This document shows positions 43,942 through 52,750 of a stretch of 64,000 nucleotides of DNA, in pieces (position 1 is the first letter of the stretch; each line of letters begins with the position of its first letter). The DNA lies in NCBI RefSeq assembly GCF_003324185.1, contig NZ_PXUP01000005.1:95724-159723 (forward strand), read 5' to 3'. Below the pieces are notes generated by a model that made no database searches, was not told where the DNA came from, and was given only the letters and a program-made list of their open reading frames with translations. The DNA is from Faecalibacterium prausnitzii. GTDB lineage: Bacteria; Bacillota; Clostridia; Oscillospirales; Ruminococcaceae. The translations under genes were made by a program, and so were the position numbers.

Positions 43942-45273
43942 ATGAAAACAGTAATAATGGCAGGCGGCAGGGGCACTCGGATTTCCTCTGTTGCCAGTGA
44001 TATCCCCAAGCCGATGATAAAAATCGAAGGAAAGCCTGTTCTGGAACGTGAGCTGGAGTGTCTGCGCGACCAAGGATTCACAGACATTATTTTGACCGTT
44101 TCTCATCTCGGAAACATCATCATGGACTATTTCGGAGATGGTTCAGGCGTATCTCCGGCAACAGGAAAACCCTTTGGTGTTCATATTGAATACTATTTTG
44201 AGAAGGAGCCGCTGGGTAATGCTGGTGCGCTTTTCAAAATCAAGGATAAGTTGGATTCGGATTTTCTGTTGCTGAATGCAGATGCGGTGTTCGATGTGGA
44301 TTTCAACCGGTTCGTTGCATTTCATAAACAGCATGGCGGTTTGGTTACTCTTTTCACACATCCAAATAGCCATCCCTACGATAGCGGACTCATTATTGCT
44401 GATAAAAATGGAGCTGTCGAGCAATGGCTGGCGAAGGAAGATGAACGCCCGGAATACTACCGCAACCGTGTGAATGCAGGACTTCATGTAATCAATCCAA
44501 TTATCTTGGAGCGGTCAGGAATTGATGCGGACAAGGTTGGCACCGTTGGAGAGAACGGGAAACCCATCAAGGTTGACCTGGATCGGCAGCTCCTTAAGCC
44601 GTTGGCGGGTACCGGAAAGATGTTCTGCTACGATAGTCCTGAGTATGTGAAGGACATGGGTACGCCTGAACGCTATTACTCTGTATGCGAGGACTACAAG
44701 ACTGGTCGCGTTTCCGGTAAGAATCTGAAGAACAAGCAGAAAGCGGTGTTCCTTGATCGGGACGGTACAATCAATAAATATGTGGGGTTCCTACGGAACA
44801 TAGCCGAGTTTGAGTTGATGGACGGCGTTGCAGATGCAATCAAAAAAATCAATGCTTCTGGTTATTTGGCAATCGTTGTTACGAATCAGCCTGTGATCGC
44901 CCGTGGTGAAGTGTCCTTTGAAGAACTCGAAGAGATTCACAACAAAATGGAGACACTTCTAGGCAAAGAAGGCGCATATCTGGATGCCATCTACTTCTGC
45001 CCACACCATCCGCATAAGGGATATGAAGGGGAGCGCCCAGAACTGAAGTTTGACTGTGATTGCCGCAAACCGAAACCTGGAATGCTGCTGAATGCAGCAC
45101 GGGATTTTAACATTGATCTGTCGCAGTCTTGGATGATTGGCGATGGGGAAAATGATATCAAGGCGGGTCAGAATGCCGGATGTCAGACTGCTTTGATTGG
45201 CTCTGAGTCCTGCGGACAAACTGTGACGGTATCGTCTTTGAAGGACTTTGTGGAAAGCTATTTGAGAAATTAA
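43942..45273 (+). CDS. Bifunctional HddC guanylyltransferase-GmhB phosphatase
   Basis: This 443-residue fusion has residues 1-235 as a nucleotidyltransferase (MAGGRGTRISSVASDIPKPMIKIEGKPVLERELECL, LLNADAVFDVDF) of the D-glycero-alpha-D-manno-heptose 1-phosphate guanylyltransferase type. Residues about 265-440 are a HAD phosphatase of GmhB type: catalytic FLDRDGTINKYVGF (DxD), VVTNQPVIARGE, a zinc site CPHHPHKGYEGERPELKFDCDCRKPKPGM, and IGDGENDIKAGQNAG. The two activities are consecutive steps: GmhB removes the 7-phosphate and HddC then attaches GMP. A single chain would couple them. Neighbours HddA and GmhA complete the pathway. Confidence 0.93.
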   Translation: MKTVIMAGGRGTRISSVASDIPKPMIKIEGKPVLERELECLRDQGFTDIILTVSHLGNIIMDYFGDGSGVSPATGKPFGVHIEYYFEKEPLGNAGALFKIKDKLDSDFLLLNADAVFDVDFNRFVAFHKQHGGLVTLFTHPNSHPYDSGLIIADKNGAVEQWLAKEDERPEYYRNRVNAGLHVINPIILERSGIDADKVGTVGENGKPIKVDLDRQLLKPLAGTGKMFCYDSPEYVKDMGTPERYYSVCEDYKTGRVSGKNLKNKQKAVFLDRDGTINKYVGFLRNIAEFELMDGVADAIKKINASGYLAIVVTNQPVIARGEVSFEELEEIHNKMETLLGKEGAYLDAIYFCPHHPHKGYEGERPELKFDCDCRKPKPGMLLNAARDFNIDLSQSWMIGDGENDIKAGQNAGCQTALIGSESCGQTVTVSSLKDFVESYLRN

Positions 45274-45331
45274 GTGTTCCATTATTGCAACTGAACGGAT
45301 TGTGAAATAATAAAACAAGTGGAGTGGTTAA

Positions 45332-46876
45332 ATGGGAATTAAGAATTCAAGAGGCGGCGATAAAATTCAAATTGTTGTAGCGATGCTGTGTTCAGTATTT
45401 GCAATGATTATTAACTACATGATTTCTTTTTTCCTAACGCCATATATCACGAATACATTGGGAACGGAAGCATATGGTTTTGTTTCGTTGGCAAAGACAG
45501 TGGCTAATTATGGTGTGATAATAACTAGTTGCTTGAATGCATATGCGTCACGATTTGTGGTAGTAGCCTATCACGAAGGAAATAAGAAACGAGCGAATTC
45601 ATTCTATAGCAGTGTTGTAATTGCTGATGTTTTATTAATTGCGGTTAGCCTAGGTGCGGCACTATTTTTGGCAAAAAATATTAGATCGTTTTTCTCGGTT
45701 CCAGATGAACTACTGCATGACGTTAGAATCTTGTTTTATTTGGATATAGTAAACTGCATGGTTCTTGCGCTCGCTAATATTTATACGGTATCTGGATACA
45801 TAAAAAACAGACTTCAGTATATTAGTGTTTCGAAAATTGTTACATACACCGCTGAGGCGTTGATTCTTATAGTACTCTTTTCCTTGTTTAAACCTAAGGT
45901 ATGGTTTGTTGGAGCTGCATTGTTGCTTTCGAGCATTGTCTATGGAACAATCAATTTCGGCGTGAAGCAGAAATTAACTCCGGATCTTGTTTGCCGGAGC
46001 AATTCGTTTTCTTTTTCTGCTGTAAAGGAACTTCTAGGTAGGGGGCTGTGGAGTGCATTTAATCAAATCGGAAATCTTCTGAATACAGGTTTGGATCTTT
46101 GGGTTACGAACTTGATGTTGGATGCGCTAAAAATGGGACAGCTTTCGATTGTTAAGACAGTGGCATCAATGTGTTCTGCGCTTCCTCCACTAATTACACA
46201 GCCTTTTCAGCCGACGTTGTTGAAGCTTTATGCCGATAAGAATAAAGTTGGAGTGCGAGATACAATAATTTTTCAAATGAAGCTTTTGGGGATTCTATCA
46301 GGGGTCATTTTAGCAGGGTTCTCTGTATTGGGAGAGTCGTACTTTGAGCTGTGGACCCCCAACAATGATAGCAGTCTCTTAAATAGAATTGCTATCGTTA
46401 CGTTGATTGGTTTTGTTTTTGAAAGTGTAGCAAATCCAATGTTTTATACCTATACGCTATCTTTGAAAAATACAGCTGCTTGTATTGTGACGGTGATTAG
46501 TGGCGCATTAAACGTGATTAGTATGTTTGTCTTATTGACATATACAGAACTTGATTTATATGCGGTCGTTGGAACAACTACGGTATTGGGGTTTGTTACA
46601 TTCCTGATCTTTACCCCGCTATATTCGGCTTGGTGTATTGACTTACCGCTGATGTCATTCTATGGAGCAATCACAAGAATTGTGGTGTCAGATCTGATTC
46701 TTGTTAGTGTAGTAAGGATTGTTTTTGGCGGAATTATAGTAAAATCGTGGACGGGTTTTATAATTAACGTCTGCCTGATTGGACTATTTGGAACTGTAAC
46801 TTATATGGTATGTGTATTTGACAGAAGTGAACGTTCAAAGATGATTGCATTGGCTAAGAAATTGCTTCATAAATGA
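45332..46876 (+). CDS. Polysaccharide flippase (Wzx/MATE-like)
   Basis: This 514-residue protein has about fourteen hydrophobic helices (for example IVVAMLCSVFAMIINYMISFFLTPYI) and the tract GTEAYGFVSLAKTVANYGVI typical of Wzx/polysaccharide exporters of the MOP superfamily. It would flip undecaprenyl-linked repeat units to the outer face for the polymerase at 40506. ATG at 45332 with GTGGAGTGG upstream. GC is markedly lower than in the heptose genes beside it, suggesting a different source. Confidence 0.92.
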   Translation: MGIKNSRGGDKIQIVVAMLCSVFAMIINYMISFFLTPYITNTLGTEAYGFVSLAKTVANYGVIITSCLNAYASRFVVVAYHEGNKKRANSFYSSVVIADVLLIAVSLGAALFLAKNIRSFFSVPDELLHDVRILFYLDIVNCMVLALANIYTVSGYIKNRLQYISVSKIVTYTAEALILIVLFSLFKPKVWFVGAALLLSSIVYGTINFGVKQKLTPDLVCRSNSFSFSAVKELLGRGLWSAFNQIGNLLNTGLDLWVTNLMLDALKMGQLSIVKTVASMCSALPPLITQPFQPTLLKLYADKNKVGVRDTIIFQMKLLGILSGVILAGFSVLGESYFELWTPNNDSSLLNRIAIVTLIGFVFESVANPMFYTYTLSLKNTAACIVTVISGALNVISMFVLLTYTELDLYAVVGTTTVLGFVTFLIFTPLYSAWCIDLPLMSFYGAITRIVVSDLILVSVVRIVFGGIIVKSWTGFIINVCLIGLFGTVTYMVCVFDRSERSKMIALAKKLLHK

Positions 46877-46889
46877 GAGAGGAAAGAAA

Positions 46890-47693
46890 ATGCGCGAGAT
46901 AACAAGTTTGGATGAATTGAAAACCATAGAACTTTCAATCATGAAAAAAGTTCATCAGTTTTGTGAAGAAAAAGGAATCTGGTATGTTTTAACATACGGT
47001 ACGCTGATCGGTGCTGTTCGACATGAGGGCTTTATTCCATGGGATGACGATATAGACATTTTTGTTATGCGGGATGGGTTTGAAAAGTTTGAAAGAGAAT
47101 TCCCTCAATGGGGAGAATCGCATGGCTTGTTTTTAGCAGGACCAAATTCAAAAGAGCATTTCTTTCCTCGCGATTTGCTAAAGATATGTGATTCAAGAAC
47201 TTCGTTAATTGAGAAGGCCTTCAAACGAACAGATCCAATTGGCGTTTTTGTTGATGTATGGGTATTAGATGATGCACCCCAAGATGAAAAAGAAATGTCG
47301 CAATGGATTAAGCAAGGGAATTTCTTGCGAGCAATGAATCTGTATGCAGATACGTCATGGGAATATGCAAAACAAAATATGAATTTAAGGTCGAAACTAA
47401 TAGTTGGGCTGCTTAATTGGCATCGAACAGAATCAATACTTCGCCGACAACTGGCATTGGCAAAAAAGTATAGATCCGTACACGGAGAAAAACTCATATG
47501 CATTCAAGGTGATTGCATTCTATATGATCGCAAGGATTTTTCTGAGCGAATGTTGCACAGATTTGAAGATGGCGAATTCTATATTCCGTCTGGCTATGAT
47601 AACATTCTAAGAAATACATATGGTGATTATATGACTCTGCCACCGATTGAACAACAAAAACCACACCATATACAGGACGTGTGGTGGAATTGA
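46890..47693 (+). CDS. licD: LicD family phosphotransferase
   Basis: This 267-residue nucleotidyltransferase-fold enzyme of the LicD/FKRP family transfers phosphocholine (or another phosphodiester group) onto a sugar. Signatures: WYVLTYGTLIGAVRHEGFIPWDDDIDIFVMR (catalytic DDDID at about residue 52), then GVFVDVWVLDDAP. The C-terminal YGDYMTLPP pattern is typical of the family. Start at 46890 after GAGAGGAAAG; the longer frame overlaps the flippase. The cytidylyltransferase/kinase genes at 48561 and 50338 and the choline transporter at 51058 support a phosphocholine role. Confidence 0.92.
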   Translation: MREITSLDELKTIELSIMKKVHQFCEEKGIWYVLTYGTLIGAVRHEGFIPWDDDIDIFVMRDGFEKFEREFPQWGESHGLFLAGPNSKEHFFPRDLLKICDSRTSLIEKAFKRTDPIGVFVDVWVLDDAPQDEKEMSQWIKQGNFLRAMNLYADTSWEYAKQNMNLRSKLIVGLLNWHRTESILRRQLALAKKYRSVHGEKLICIQGDCILYDRKDFSERMLHRFEDGEFYIPSGYDNILRNTYGDYMTLPPIEQQKPHHIQDVWWN

Positions 47694-47713
47694 AATAATG
47701 TCGAGGGAATGAA

Positions 47714-48379
47714 ATGAATAAAGTGAATGATCGACTGCTCAAACACATTGACCTGCTGGTAGAACGATACCCTTCTTTAGAATCGGCGAAGAATGATATT
47801 GTTGCCGCATACCTTTTGCTGGAGGAGTCCTATGAGAATGGTGGAAAGCTTCTTGTGGCTGGCAACGGTGGTTCTGCAGCAGACGCGGAGCATATCGTTG
47901 GTGAACTGATGAAGGGGTTCAAGCTGCCCCGTAAGCCTGAAACTGACTTCGCAGAAAAACTGGTTGCGGAAAATCAGGAACTCGGTTCTGTTCTGGCAGA
48001 AAACCTGCAGGGGGCGCTTCCGGCTATTGCGTTGGATGGTCATCCTGCTTTGTCCACAGCTTACATGAACGACTGTGAACCACTACTCTGCTTCGCACAG
48101 CAGGTCAACGGCTATGGTAAGGCTGGAGACGTATTCCTTGGCATTTCCACCAGTGGTAATAGCAAAAATGTGCTGTTTGCGGCGACAACCGCACACGCTA
48201 AGGGAATGAAGGTCATTGGACTGACGGGGGCAAAGGATAGCAAACTGAAGGATATGAGCGATGTGTGCATCAAGGCTCCGCAGACCGAGACCTATATGAT
48301 TCAGGAATTACATCTGCCTATCTATCATTGCCTGTGCCTGATGCTGGAAGACAGATTTTTTGGGGAGAAGAACCATTAA
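47714..48379 (+). CDS. gmhA: Sedoheptulose 7-phosphate isomerase GmhA
   Basis: This 221-residue SIS-fold isomerase converts sedoheptulose 7-phosphate to D-glycero-D-manno-heptose 7-phosphate, the first step of heptose synthesis. Motifs: LLVAGNGGSAADAEHIVGELMKGF, ALSTAYMNDCEP, GISTSGNSKNVLFAATTAHAKGMKVIGLTG and QELHLPIYHCLCLM near the C-terminus with the catalytic His. It lies downstream of licD and completes the GDP-heptose set. A 180-bp gap with no strong terminator follows before the licC-licA fusion. Confidence 0.95.
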   Translation: MNKVNDRLLKHIDLLVERYPSLESAKNDIVAAYLLLEESYENGGKLLVAGNGGSAADAEHIVGELMKGFKLPRKPETDFAEKLVAENQELGSVLAENLQGALPAIALDGHPALSTAYMNDCEPLLCFAQQVNGYGKAGDVFLGISTSGNSKNVLFAATTAHAKGMKVIGLTGAKDSKLKDMSDVCIKAPQTETYMIQELHLPIYHCLCLMLEDRFFGEKNH

Positions 48380-48560
48380 CTAGGCAATTGAAATGACAAA
48401 AAACAAGCGCTTACGAATGGTAGATAAAACTGAATCAGAATTCTAAAAATCAAGGATATCTTTAGAGACTGATGAGCACAGATAGTGCAAGCAGAAGCTT
48501 TTGAGAATGAAAGTTTTTGCTTTACAAAACTGTTCACCAAAAAGCGATGGAGGAGTGTAC

Positions 48561-50345
48561 ATGAATAAACAAGAAAGCGATATTCTGAACGCTCTGCTAC
48601 TTGAGCCGTTCATCAATCAGCGTGTTTTAGCGGAGGTTTCGGGTCATTCCTTGGGAGTAGTAAACCGTTCCCTCAAGGAACTCATTAAGGCAGGGTATCT
48701 GAACGAAGCAATTTGTCCCACAGCCAAAGCTGTGTTAGAGTACAAGAATAAGACTCCCAAACGAGCAATTATCCTGGCAGCCGGTTTTGGTATGCGGATG
48801 GTCCCCATCAACACAGAAATGCCCAAGGGGCTTTTGGAAGTCAATGGTGAGCCTTTGATTGAACGCATCATCAAGCAGCTTCATGAAGTGGGAATTCAGG
48901 AAGTCTATGTTGTTGTGGGTTTCATGAAGGAAAAATATGAATACCTGATGGATGAGTATGGCGTGGAACTGGTGGTTAACCCGGACTATGCCGCAAAGAA
49001 CAATCTGCACTCTCTCAGATTGGTAAAAGAGCATCTGGAGAATGCGTACATTGTCCCTTGCGACATCTGGTGTGACCGCAATCCGTTTCACCGTCATGAG
49101 CTGTACTCATGGTATATGGTCAGCGATCTTGTGGAAAACGAAAGCAATGTTCGTGTAAACCGCAAGATGGAACTGGTAACTGTGCCGGAAAACGCTGGCG
49201 GCAATGCGATGGTTGGTATCAGCTACCTTATAAAAGAGGACGCTGATACGGTGTCCAATCGTATAGAGGAACTTTGCAAGAAACCGCAGTACGATGGTTC
49301 GTTTTGGGAAGAAGCACTCTATAATAAGGATCGCATGATCGTTGCAGCTCGGGTGGTGCATTCGGCAGATGTTGTGGAAATCAATACCTACGAACAGCTT
49401 CGTGAGATCGACAGCGATTCCAACCAACTGAAAACGGATGCGATTCGTTTGATCTGCAAGGCATTGTGCGCAAAACCGGAGGAAGTCACGGACATCACAG
49501 TCCTGAAAAAGGGAATGACCAACCGTTCCTTCCTGTTTACCTGTAAGGACAAAAAGTACATTATGCGCATTCCAGGAGAGGGCACAGACCAGCTTATCAA
49601 CCGCCGTCAGGAAGCGGCAGTGTATCATGCCATCGCTGATAAAAACATCTGTGACGATATTGCCTATATTAACCCGGATAACGGCTATAAGATCACAGAA
49701 TTTCTGGAGGGTGCCCGGGTATGCGACCCTACCGACTATGAGGATGTCAAGAAGTGCATGAGCCGTTTGCGTGATTTCCATGCGTTGAAGCTGAAGGTGG
49801 CGCATGAATTTGACATTTTCGGGCAGATGGAGTTCTACGAAACCTTGTGGGATGGCACTCCTTCTGTCTACAAGGATTATGAGAAAACCAAAGCGAATGT
49901 CTGGTCTTTGAAGCCTTATATTGATGCTCATGTAGGTGAGAAGATTTTGACGCATATTGACGCAGTTCCGGACAACTTCCTGTTTGTCCAGAAGGATAGA
50001 AAAGAGGAAATTCGTCTGATTGACTGGGAGTATGCAGGTATGCAGGATCCTCATGTGGATATCGCAATGTTCTGCATTTATTCACTTTACAACAAGCGGC
50101 AGGTGGATCGCTTGATTGCGGCATATTTCACAGACGGTTGCGATGATGCGACACGGATCAAGATTTACTGCTACATTGCTGCTTGTGGACTGTTATGGAG
50201 CAACTGGTGTGAGTATAAGCGGAATCTGGGCGTGGAATTTGGCGAGTATTCCCTGCGGCAGTATCGCTACGCAAAAGACTACTACAGAATCGTTCAGGAT
50301 GAACTGAAGAAATCAGGGGAAAGTGGGGCACAGGAAAATGCCTAA
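48561..50345 (+). CDS. HTH-LicC-LicA fusion (regulator, cytidylyltransferase, choline kinase)
   Basis: This 594-residue protein has three modules. Residues 1-60 form a winged helix-turn-helix (ILNALLLEPFINQRVLAEVSGHSLGVVNRSLKELIKAGYL). Residues 67-290 form a nucleotidyltransferase of LicC type (RAIILAAGFGMRMVPINTEMPKGLLEVNGEPLIERII, VPCDIWCDRNPF). Residues 315-590 form a choline-kinase-like domain (MTNRSFLFTCKDKKYIMRIPGEGTDQ, catalytic loop HIDAVPDNFLF, metal site LIDWEYAG). Together they would make CDP-choline from choline, with a DNA- or nucleic-acid-binding head that may tune the pathway. ATG at 48561 follows GGAGGAG. It overlaps the next gene by 8 bp. Confidence 0.9.
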   Translation: MNKQESDILNALLLEPFINQRVLAEVSGHSLGVVNRSLKELIKAGYLNEAICPTAKAVLEYKNKTPKRAIILAAGFGMRMVPINTEMPKGLLEVNGEPLIERIIKQLHEVGIQEVYVVVGFMKEKYEYLMDEYGVELVVNPDYAAKNNLHSLRLVKEHLENAYIVPCDIWCDRNPFHRHELYSWYMVSDLVENESNVRVNRKMELVTVPENAGGNAMVGISYLIKEDADTVSNRIEELCKKPQYDGSFWEEALYNKDRMIVAARVVHSADVVEINTYEQLREIDSDSNQLKTDAIRLICKALCAKPEEVTDITVLKKGMTNRSFLFTCKDKKYIMRIPGEGTDQLINRRQEAAVYHAIADKNICDDIAYINPDNGYKITEFLEGARVCDPTDYEDVKKCMSRLRDFHALKLKVAHEFDIFGQMEFYETLWDGTPSVYKDYEKTKANVWSLKPYIDAHVGEKILTHIDAVPDNFLFVQKDRKEEIRLIDWEYAGMQDPHVDIAMFCIYSLYNKRQVDRLIAAYFTDGCDDATRIKIYCYIAACGLLWSNWCEYKRNLGVEFGEYSLRQYRYAKDYYRIVQDELKKSGESGAQENA

Positions 50346-51057
50346 AGTAGAAAGAGCCATTATTATGGCGGCCGGGTTGGGAAACCGGATGCACCCGGTC
50401 ACGCTGACAACGCCGAAGCCGCTGGTCAAGGTAAACGGCAAGCGGATGATTGATACGGTAATTGAGGGGCTGCACAAAAACGGCATTTCGGAGATATACA
50501 TCGTGGTGGGCTATCTGAAAGAACAGTTCGCTCCGCTGGTGACAGAGTATCCCGGCGTTCGACTGATTGAAAACCCCTACTTTGATACCTGCAATAACAT
50601 CGCATCCCTGTATGTGGCAAGAGATCACATCGAAAATGCGATTATTTTGGATGGCGATCAAATTATCTATAACCCGGATATTCTGGCTCCGGAGTTTGAG
50701 CGTTCCGGCTACAACAGCGTATGGACGGACGAGGAAACGGACGAGTGGCTGCAAACTGTAGAAGATGGAATCGTGACCTCTTGTAGCCGTACCGGCGGCA
50801 AGGGTGGATGGCAGTTATATAGCATTTCTCGCTGGACAGCAGAGGACGGAAAAAGACTGAAGCACCATCTGGAAATCGAGTTTGAACAGAAGCAGAATCG
50901 TCAGATTTACTGGGATGATGTGGCACTGTTCTGCTATCCGGAAGAATATCGACTGGGAATTCGTCCCATGAATCAGGGCGATATTATTGAGGTGGACAAC
51001 TTCAGTGAACTGACTGCTCTGGATTCCAGCTACAAAAAATATGAGGGGGAAGCATAA
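50338..51057 (+). CDS. licC: Second LicC-type choline-phosphate cytidylyltransferase
   Basis: This 239-residue nucleotidyltransferase has ERAIIMAAGLGNRMHPVTLTTPKPLVKVNGKRMIDTVI, an ILDGDQIIY metal site and the C-terminal EVDNFSELTALDSSYKKY. It is the free-standing version of the domain in the preceding fusion. Two copies in one operon may split substrates (choline against another amino-alcohol) or reflect that the fused domain has changed role. Start at 50338, overlapping the upstream stop; a GTG 15 bp earlier is possible. The stop touches the next ATG. Confidence 0.88.
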   Translation: MPKVERAIIMAAGLGNRMHPVTLTTPKPLVKVNGKRMIDTVIEGLHKNGISEIYIVVGYLKEQFAPLVTEYPGVRLIENPYFDTCNNIASLYVARDHIENAIILDGDQIIYNPDILAPEFERSGYNSVWTDEETDEWLQTVEDGIVTSCSRTGGKGGWQLYSISRWTAEDGKRLKHHLEIEFEQKQNRQIYWDDVALFCYPEEYRLGIRPMNQGDIIEVDNFSELTALDSSYKKYEGEA

Positions 51058-52596
51058 ATGAACAAAAATAGAGAGCGTGGGAAAATTGATTGGATGATAA
51101 CGCTGCTCCCACTGACCATTATCATTGCCCTGTGCATTCTGTTCTTCTTTGCACCGGAACAGTCCAATGCCGTGCTGAGCCAGATCCGGTTCTTTTTCGG
51201 AGATACCTTTGGTACCTATTATCTGGTGATCGGACTGGGTATTTTCATCCTGTCACTGTACATTGCGTGTTCGAAGTACGGGGACATTGTTCTGGGTGAA
51301 CCCAACGAAAAGCCTCAGTATTCCTTTTTTGCATGGGGATCCATGATGTTTACTTGCGGTCTTGCTGCGGATATCCTGTTTTACTCTTTTTCGGAATGGG
51401 TGCTGTATGCAACCGACCCCCATCTGGCAGAGATGGGCAGCATTCAGGATTGGGCGGGGGTATATCCCTTGTTCCATTGGAGCTTTATCCCGTGGGGTTT
51501 CTATCTGGTGCTGGCGGTAGCGTTCGGCTTTATGCTCCATGTGAGAAAGAGAACTCGCCAGAAATACTCCGAAGCCTGCCGCCCGATTCTGGGTAAGCAC
51601 ACCGATGGCTGGGCAGGTCGCATCATTGACCTGCTGGCGGTGTTCGCTTTGCTGGCAGGTACGGCCACTACCTTCAGCGTAGCAACACCGCTGATGGCAA
51701 CCATCATCGGAGAGCTGTTCCATGTTGCTGTCAGTCGCACAGTCATCAATATCATCATCCTGTTGATCACCTGCGCCGTGTATACCTACTCTTTGCTGCA
51801 TGGCTTCAAGGGCATCAGCAAATTGGCCAATGTCTGCATCTATCTATTCTTCGGGCTGCTTGCATTTGTCCTCCTGTTTGGCGGCGAGACCCGGTATATT
51901 ATCGAAACTGGTTTCTCCTCACTGGGACGGATGATGCAGAATTTCATCGACCTTTCCACCTTTACCGACCCGCTGCGTACCTCCAACTTCCCCCAAAATT
52001 GGACCATTTATTACTGGGCCTACTGGATGGTTTGGTGTGTGGCAGCACCGTTCTTTATTGGCAGCATTTCCCGTGGCAGAACGGTACGCCAGACAATTTT
52101 GGGCGGCTATGTGTTTGGCGTGGGCTCTACACTGACCAGCTTCATTGTGCTGGGTAACTACTCCATGGGACTGCAAATGACTGACAAGGCGGATTTTATC
52201 GCGAAATATCTGGAAAACGGCGATATGTACGGCATGATCGTGGATATGATCAAAACCATGCCGGGTGCACCGGTCGTTATGGTAGCTGTTCTGATTACGA
52301 TGATTGCTTTCTATGCAACGTCCTTTGATTCTATCGCACTGACAGCTTCCTGCTATAGCTACCACACTCTCAAGGACGATGAACAGCCCAATAAGGGCAT
52401 CCAGCTGATGTGGTGCATCCTGCTGATTCTGCTGCCCATTGCATTGCTGTTTGCGGAAAGCTCTATGAACAATCTGCAGTCGGTCAGCATCGTGGCGGCA
52501 TTCCCGATTGGCGCAGTCATCGTGATGATTGCGGCGAGCTTTTTGAAGGATGCTAAAAAATATCAAGCAGAGCTGGAAACGTATCAAAACGAATAA
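51058..52596 (+). CDS. BCCT family choline/betaine transporter
   Basis: This 512-residue transporter has twelve membrane helices and BCCT signatures: FAWGSMMFTCGLAADILFYSFSEW, PLFHWSFIPWGFYLVLAVAFGF and WTIYYWAYWMVWCVAAPFFIGSISRGRTVR (conserved Trp-rich segment of helix 8). It starts directly after the second licC stop, so it is in the same operon and probably imports choline for phosphocholine transfer to the polysaccharide. Phosphocholine operons more often use LicB (a DMT-type transporter), so a BCCT member here is a variation. Confidence 0.94.
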   Translation: MNKNRERGKIDWMITLLPLTIIIALCILFFFAPEQSNAVLSQIRFFFGDTFGTYYLVIGLGIFILSLYIACSKYGDIVLGEPNEKPQYSFFAWGSMMFTCGLAADILFYSFSEWVLYATDPHLAEMGSIQDWAGVYPLFHWSFIPWGFYLVLAVAFGFMLHVRKRTRQKYSEACRPILGKHTDGWAGRIIDLLAVFALLAGTATTFSVATPLMATIIGELFHVAVSRTVINIIILLITCAVYTYSLLHGFKGISKLANVCIYLFFGLLAFVLLFGGETRYIIETGFSSLGRMMQNFIDLSTFTDPLRTSNFPQNWTIYYWAYWMVWCVAAPFFIGSISRGRTVRQTILGGYVFGVGSTLTSFIVLGNYSMGLQMTDKADFIAKYLENGDMYGMIVDMIKTMPGAPVVMVAVLITMIAFYATSFDSIALTASCYSYHTLKDDEQPNKGIQLMWCILLILLPIALLFAESSMNNLQSVSIVAAFPIGAVIVMIAASFLKDAKKYQAELETYQNE

Positions 52597-52615
52597 ATTG
52601 ATAAGATAAGACAAT

Positions 52616-52682
52616 GCAGCCATGCACCAGCATGGCTGTGCTGCTCAAATGTGCTACCTCTCCGTGGTGAGCAGCAGGCAAC
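52616..52682 (+). ncRNA. Two-hairpin RNA motif, copy 1 (upstream of glmM)
   Basis: Hairpin 1: 9-bp stem (52617-52625 with 52630-52638), loop ACCA. Hairpin 2: 8-bp stem (52640-52647 with 52668-52675) with a 20-nt loop containing CCTCTCC. A 27-nt segment (52656-52682) is identical to 55201-55227, whereas hairpin 1 keeps its shape but not its sequence in the second copy. It lies 68 nt before the glmM start. Confidence 0.6.
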
Positions 52683-52750
52683 GGATAATTATCCGGCTAA
52701 AGGCACATTTCTATTCGTCAATTCACTCTTTGGATGGGGAAAAAACTATA

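Noticed and set aside
44143..44487. Minus-strand open frames inside the heptose genes
   Set aside because: No SD or codon support; shadows of the HddC-GmhB gene.
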